Assembly: GCA_016785225.1 (NCBI GenBank)
Contig: JAFBJZ010000510.1
Span: 2,046,001 to 2,110,000, forward strand
DNA length: 64,000 nucleotides
Direction of reading: 5' to 3'
DNA from: Psettodes erumei
Lineage: Eukaryota; Chordata; Actinopteri; Pleuronectiformes; Psettodidae
Within the stretch, counting starts at the first letter, position 1, and each line of letters opens with the position of its first letter. Position numbers and translations under genes: made by a program. The notes under the pieces were generated by a model. It was given only the letters and a program-made list of their open reading frames with translations, did no database searches and was not told where the DNA came from. This document shows positions 63,917-64,000 of the stretch, piece by piece.

Positions 63917-64000
63917 CCAGGAGAGTGGACTGAACAGTCTGTGGACTCTGGTTTGCTTAGAGTGCTGTCAAGAAGTAGTGAGTTCGTGAGAAAGCCTTCA
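63917..64000 (+). CDS. Putative exon of an unidentified gene, runs off the window
   Basis: After GCTGCAGTCAG the frame is open to the window end: PGEWTEQSVDSGLLRVLS then RSSEFVRKPS. It is in phase with the ATG frame of the exon at 63046-63102. An alternative acceptor at 63912 keeps the other frame open only until a TGA in the last bases. No domain is recognisable in so short a piece. Confidence 0.3.

Noticed and set aside
1..64000. CRISPR arrays, operons or prokaryotic mobile systems
   Set aside because: Nothing of the kind is visible; the intron-exon structure and repeats are vertebrate.

Overview
The window is teleost (ray-finned fish) genomic DNA. It has vertebrate-style GT-AG split exons, moderate GC, abundant CA/TG microsatellites and fragments that look like the repeats dispersed through fish genomes. 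The species cannot be named from this sequence.

The one gene that can be reconstructed is a Jagged-type Notch ligand on the + strand, from 1,839 to the TGA at 32,639-32,641, followed by a 3' UTR that may reach about 35.2 kb. I recovered 24 exons, equivalent to exons 3-26 of mammalian JAG1/JAG2. Exon lengths and phases match the conserved Jagged plan (for example 255, 61, 131, 120, 114, 47, 151, 165, 28 and 86 nt). The exons concatenate in frame to 3,384 nt, or 1,127 codons plus stop. Exon 1 (signal peptide) and exon 2 (start of the C2/MNNL domain) lie upstream of the window, so the gene is 5'-truncated here. The order is end of C2, DSL domain, 16 EGF repeats, cysteine-rich (VWC-like) domain, juxtamembrane segment, transmembrane helix and a lysine-rich, acidic cytoplasmic tail. 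Sequence identity points to Jag2 rather than Jag1: the motifs [58 protein letters not shown] and the EVIG-type exon 21/22 junction. I cannot decide between jag2a and jag2b.

Introns 2, 3, 5, 9, 19 and 24 are long. They hold a GC/CpG-rich block (about 11.62-12.01 kb), paired RBPJ-type sites just upstream of exon 3, a 43-bp-arm inverted repeat in intron 23, and a G-rich telomere-like run in intron 24.

From about 35.2 to 62.5 kb I find no convincing gene. This tract contains several complex, low-repeat stretches that look like candidate enhancers (35.4-35.7, 42.7-42.9, 55.9-56.1 and 57.5-57.8 kb), a 351-bp tandem duplication, a BED-finger-like transposase remnant and scattered repeat fragments. 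At 62.5-64.0 kb weak evidence suggests the 5' exons of a second + strand gene that I do not recognise.

I found no previously undescribed system. The best leads are two Trp-to-Arg changes in the C2 domain, the regulatory-looking palindromes and RBPJ pairs, and the unidentified gene at the right edge.
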